8,343 nucleotides of DNA from Roseovarius sp. UBA6167 (GTDB taxonomy: Bacteria > Pseudomonadota > Alphaproteobacteria > Rhodobacterales > Rhodobacteraceae), in assembly GCA_002428225.1 (NCBI GenBank), contig DIUD01000081.1:1-8343 (forward strand), in the 5' to 3' direction. Within the stretch, counting starts at the first letter, position 1, and each line of letters begins with the position of its first letter. The notes beneath the pieces are model-generated. The model was given only the letters and a program-made list of their open reading frames with translations. It ran no database searches and had not been told where the DNA came from. Below are positions 6,464 through 8,343 of this stretch, piece by piece. Position numbers and translations under genes: made by a program.

Positions 6464-6766
6464 TCAGGCACAGGCTCCTGTGGTCAGGTTCACGCCACCC
6501 GCTGGCAGGCGCACGGCCCCGCCGGTGGACAGGTAACGCCCGGTGATATCGACAAGTTGCTGGCGCGCCAGCCCCGTCTGCATCTCCATGGCCAGAAAAT
6601 CCCCCTCGGTCACAAGGGTGCAGTCGAGGCTCTTGGCCGCATCCTCATACCGCGCCAGATCCTCGCGCGTCGTGCCCGCGGGCGGGACGACACAGCCCGC
6701 CACAAGCGCAAGCGCCACCAGACCGGGCCCACCCCCGCAAGACCTGCGCGACCAGTTCAACGTCAA
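6464..6766 (-). CDS. Small predicted lipoprotein between nuoD and nuoE
   Basis: A 100-residue protein read from TTG 6766, which overlaps the nuoD stop as TTGA. GGGGAG (6775-6780) lies 8 bases upstream, so the TTG start is well supported despite being rare. R7 and R8 precede a hydrophobic segment (15-23) ending in the lipobox LVAGC with C25 as the lipidated cysteine. This predicts export and lipid anchoring facing the periplasm. The mature part is a short helical region (EDLARYEDAAKSLDCTLV) followed by LAMEMQTGLARQQLVDITG and a C-terminal LPAGGVNLTTGAC; C49 and C99 could pair. I recall similar uncharacterised proteins in Rhodobacteraceae nuo loci but know no family name or function. It ends 1 base before the chosen nuoE ATG. 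Rare start codon and coupling suggest low, nuoD-dependent expression (inference). Confidence 0.8.
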   Translation of the reverse strand: MTLNWSRRSCGGGPGLVALALVAGCVVPPAGTTREDLARYEDAAKSLDCTLVTEGDFLAMEMQTGLARQQLVDITGRYLSTGGAVRLPAGGVNLTTGACA

Positions 6767-7983
6767 CGGTCGATCTCCCCGAACACGACGTCCAGCGTCC
6801 CGATGATCGCCGCCACATCGGCAAGCTGGTGCCCCCTGGCGATATGGTCCATCGCCTGAAGGTGCAGATACCCCGGCGCGCGCAGCTTGGCGCGATAGGG
6901 CCGGTTGGTGCCATCAGCCACCAGATAGACGCCGAATTCGCCCTTGGGCGCCTCGACGGCGGCATAGACCTCGCCCTCGGGCACATGAAACCCTTCGGTA
7001 TATAGCTTGAAGTGATGGATCAGCGCCTCCATCGAGGTTTTCATCTCGGACCGCGCGGGTGGCGTGATCTTGCCCCGCGCCAGAATCTCGCCCTGCCCTT
7101 CGGGCGCGCGCAGTTTCTCGATCGCCTGGTGGATGATCCGCACCGATTGGCGCATCTCCTCCATCCGGCAAAGGTAGCGATCATAGCAATCGCCGTTCTT
7201 GCCAACCGGGATCAGGAAATCGAACTCGTCATAACATTCATAGGGTTGCGCGCGGCGCAAATCCCAGGCCATCCCCGAGCCGCGCACCATCACGCCGGAA
7301 AACCCCCAGTCAAGCGCCTCCTGCTGGCTGACCACGCCGATGTCGGCGTTGCGCTGCTTGAAGATGCGATTCTCGGTCAGAAGGCCGTCGATGTCATCGA
7401 GCACGCGCGGAAAATCGTTGGCCCAGGTCTCGATATCGTCGAGCAACTCGGGCGGCAGATCCTGATGCACCCCGCCGGGGCGGAAATAGGCGGCATGGAG
7501 CCGCGCCCCGCAGGCGCGCTCGTAAAAGATCATCAGTTTTTCGCGCTCTTCAAACCCCCAGAGCGGCGGGGTCAGCGCCCCCACATCCATCGCCTGCGTG
7601 GTGACGTTCAGAAGATGATTGAGAACACGCCCGATTTCGCAATAGAGCACCCGGATCAGACTTGCGCGGCGCGGCACGTGCGTTTGCGTGAGCCGCTCGA
7701 TGGCCAGACACCAGGCATGTTCCTGATTCATCGGTGCCACATAATCGAGCCGGTCGAAATAGGGCAGGTTCTGGAGATAGGTGCGGCTTTCCATCAGCTT
7801 TTCGGTGCCGCGATGAAGCAGGCCGATATGCGGATCGCACCGCTCGACCAGTTCGCCGTCCAGCTCCAAGACCAGCCGCAAAACCCCATGCGCGGCAGGG
7901 TGTTGCGGGCCGAAGTTGATGTTAAAATTGCGGATCTTCTGCTCGCCGGTGAGCGCGTCGCCGAATTTGGAGCCGTCCATCAT
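6763..7983 (-). CDS. nuoD: NADH-quinone oxidoreductase subunit D (NuoD)
   Basis: The 406-residue 49-kDa-type subunit shapes the quinone reduction site with NuoH and the PSST subunit (NuoB). It belongs to the [NiFe]-hydrogenase large-subunit-like fold without metal ligands. Near the N-terminus FGPQHPAAHGVLRL (24-37) holds H28 and the quinone-site His H32, and RLDYVAPM contains Y81, matching the His/Tyr pair that binds the quinone headgroup in characterised homologues. NHLLNVTTQAMDVGALTPP (122-140) and the C-terminal DVVFGEIDR end are typical. Full length for alphaproteobacteria. The ATG at 7983 overlaps the stop of the 47-residue ORF by 1 base (TGATG). The next codon (7980) is also ATG and sits 6 bases after GAGG, so it could be the true start (405 residues, MDGSKFGD). 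The open frame extends to 8259, but that part is a shadow of nuoC and the small ORF. Confidence 0.98.
   Translation of the reverse strand: MMDGSKFGDALTGEQKIRNFNINFGPQHPAAHGVLRLVLELDGELVERCDPHIGLLHRGTEKLMESRTYLQNLPYFDRLDYVAPMNQEHAWCLAIERLTQTHVPRRASLIRVLYCEIGRVLNHLLNVTTQAMDVGALTPPLWGFEEREKLMIFYERACGARLHAAYFRPGGVHQDLPPELLDDIETWANDFPRVLDDIDGLLTENRIFKQRNADIGVVSQQEALDWGFSGVMVRGSGMAWDLRRAQPYECYDEFDFLIPVGKNGDCYDRYLCRMEEMRQSVRIIHQAIEKLRAPEGQGEILARGKITPPARSEMKTSMEALIHHFKLYTEGFHVPEGEVYAAVEAPKGEFGVYLVADGTNRPYRAKLRAPGYLHLQAMDHIARGHQLADVAAIIGTLDVVFGEIDR
6775..6780 (-). promoter_or_regulatory. Ribosome binding site supporting the TTG start at 6766
   Basis: Minus-strand GGGGAG within the last codons of nuoD, 8 bases before the TTG. 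This decides between the TTG and later possible starts of the lipoprotein gene. Confidence 0.6.
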
Positions 7984-8126
7984 CAGCCTCGCCCCCCATC
8001 GAACCTGTCGCGGAATGCCATCACCCAAAGCAGGATCAGCGCCCCCAGCGGAATGATCGAGACCAGCGCCGCGAAGATCAGCACCACGATCAGCCCGCCG
8101 CCGCCCATGCCATAACCGCCCATCAT
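7983..8126 (-). CDS. 47-residue Gly-rich single-helix membrane ORF between nuoC and nuoD
   Basis: A short gene too small for many gene callers. It begins MMGGYGMGGGG, continues with one hydrophobic helix (about residues 12-36, LIVVLIFAALVSIIPLGALI then LLWVM) and ends with a charged tail (AFRDRFDGGRG). The basic tail after the helix suggests a cytoplasmic C-terminus. The evidence that it is translated is strong: AAGGAGGAG (8132-8140) with AGGAGG 7 bases before the ATG, an ATGA overlap with the nuoC stop, and a TGATG overlap with nuoD, so it bridges the two genes in a coupled chain. I do not recognise a named family. It could be a small complex I-associated membrane protein, or act mainly as a translational coupler for nuoD; both are inference. 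Confidence 0.75.
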   Translation of the reverse strand: MMGGYGMGGGGLIVVLIFAALVSIIPLGALILLWVMAFRDRFDGGRG

Positions 8127-8343
8127 TTCGTCTCCTCCTTCTTCTCATCGCCCGGAAGGATGTAGTCCGCCCCTTCCCAGGGCGACATGAAATCGAACTG
8201 CCGGTATTCCTGCACCAGCCGCACCGGCTCGTAGACCACCCGTTTCTGCGCCTCGTCATAGCGCACCTCGGTGTAGCCCGTGGTCGGGAAATCCTTGCGC
8301 AGCGGATAGCCGCGAAAGCCGTAATCGGTCAGGATGCGGCGCA
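8123..8343 (-). CDS. nuoC: NADH-quinone oxidoreductase subunit C (NuoC), 3' end, runs off the right edge
   Basis: The last 72 residues of NuoC (30-kDa subunit, NDUFS3 homologue), a peripheral-arm protein that packs against NuoD and helps form the Q-module. The visible part carries the strongly conserved family signature: RRILTDYGFRGYPLRKDFP (1-19 of the fragment), GYTEVRYDE, then YEPVRLVQEYRQFDFMSPWEG. It ends in an acidic/lysine-rich tail (GDEKKEETK). The 5' end lies beyond base 8343. The TGA stop at 8123-8125 overlaps the ATG of the 47-residue ORF by 4 bases. NuoC is separate from NuoD here, not fused as in E. coli NuoCD. Confidence 0.97.
   Translation of the reverse strand, partial: RRILTDYGFRGYPLRKDFPTTGYTEVRYDEAQKRVVYEPVRLVQEYRQFDFMSPWEGADYILPGDEKKEETK
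8132..8140 (-). promoter_or_regulatory. Strong ribosome binding site for the 47-residue ORF
   Basis: Minus-strand AAGGAGGAG within the last nuoC codons (KKEET) is the strongest Shine-Dalgarno match in the window, placed just before the ATG at 8126. Its strength argues that the tiny ORF is really translated. Confidence 0.75.

Noticed and set aside
7012..8115. Plus-strand open frame of 367 codons opposite nuoD
   Set aside because: Antisense shadow of nuoD; no Shine-Dalgarno sequence or domain signal.
7984..8259. N-terminal extension of the nuoD frame to 498 residues
   Set aside because: The added residues are Arg-rich and out of frame with nuoC and the 47-residue ORF, which both occupy this DNA. 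NuoD homologues begin near MDGSKF.
1..8343. Mobile elements, CRISPR arrays, tRNA/rRNA genes or a defence system
   Set aside because: No transposase or phage-like protein, no spaced direct repeats and no RNA gene pattern were seen; nearly all sequence is accounted for by nuo genes and small ORFs.

Overview
This window is the middle of a NADH:quinone oxidoreductase (respiratory complex I, nuo/nqo) gene cluster, read entirely on the minus strand. In transcription order, from the right edge to the left edge, it holds: the 3' end of nuoC, a 47-residue membrane ORF, nuoD, a small lipoprotein gene, nuoE, a 73-residue two-helix membrane ORF (DUF5337-like), nuoF, a second lipoprotein gene, a secreted DUF5333-like gene, nuoG, a gap with one doubtful ORF, and the 5' two thirds of nuoH. 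The gene order, high GC content, strongly GC-rich third codon positions, the long NuoE with a C-terminal helix-hairpin-helix domain and the small interspersed ORFs all point to an alphaproteobacterium of the Rhodobacteraceae (Rhodobacter/Paracoccus/Roseobacter relatives). From memory, the Paracoccus denitrificans nqo and Rhodobacter capsulatus nuo clusters also carry several unidentified reading frames among the 14 core genes.

Layout. From 8343 down to 3478 the genes are packed with overlaps of 1 to 4 bases or gaps of 4 to 15 bases, so this stretch is almost certainly one polycistronic, translationally coupled unit. The first real gap (3354-3477) lies between the second lipoprotein gene and the DUF5333-like gene and holds two inverted repeats. 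The DUF5333-like gene and nuoG follow with a 6-base gap. A second gap (650-935) separates nuoG from nuoH; it may hold a weakly supported ORF that overlaps both neighbours.

How the genes work together. NuoE, NuoF and NuoG form the NADH-oxidising module: FMN and clusters N1a, N3, N1b, N4 and N5, with no N7 ligands in NuoG. NuoC and NuoD form the Q-module that hands electrons to quinone. NuoH is the membrane subunit that completes the quinone chamber. All iron-sulfur ligands and nucleotide-binding motifs expected of the complete subunits are present, so the complex looks functional. The accessory ORFs are different in kind: two predicted lipoproteins, one Sec-exported protein and two short membrane proteins, mostly facing the periplasm or membrane although they sit among genes for the cytoplasmic arm. 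Their roles are unknown; assembly or peripheral-subunit roles are inference only.

I see no mobile element, CRISPR array, RNA gene or defence system. The points most worth a second look are the accessory ORFs, a terminator-like palindrome inside the coding sequence of the second lipoprotein, and the paired inverted repeats in the 3354-3477 gap.
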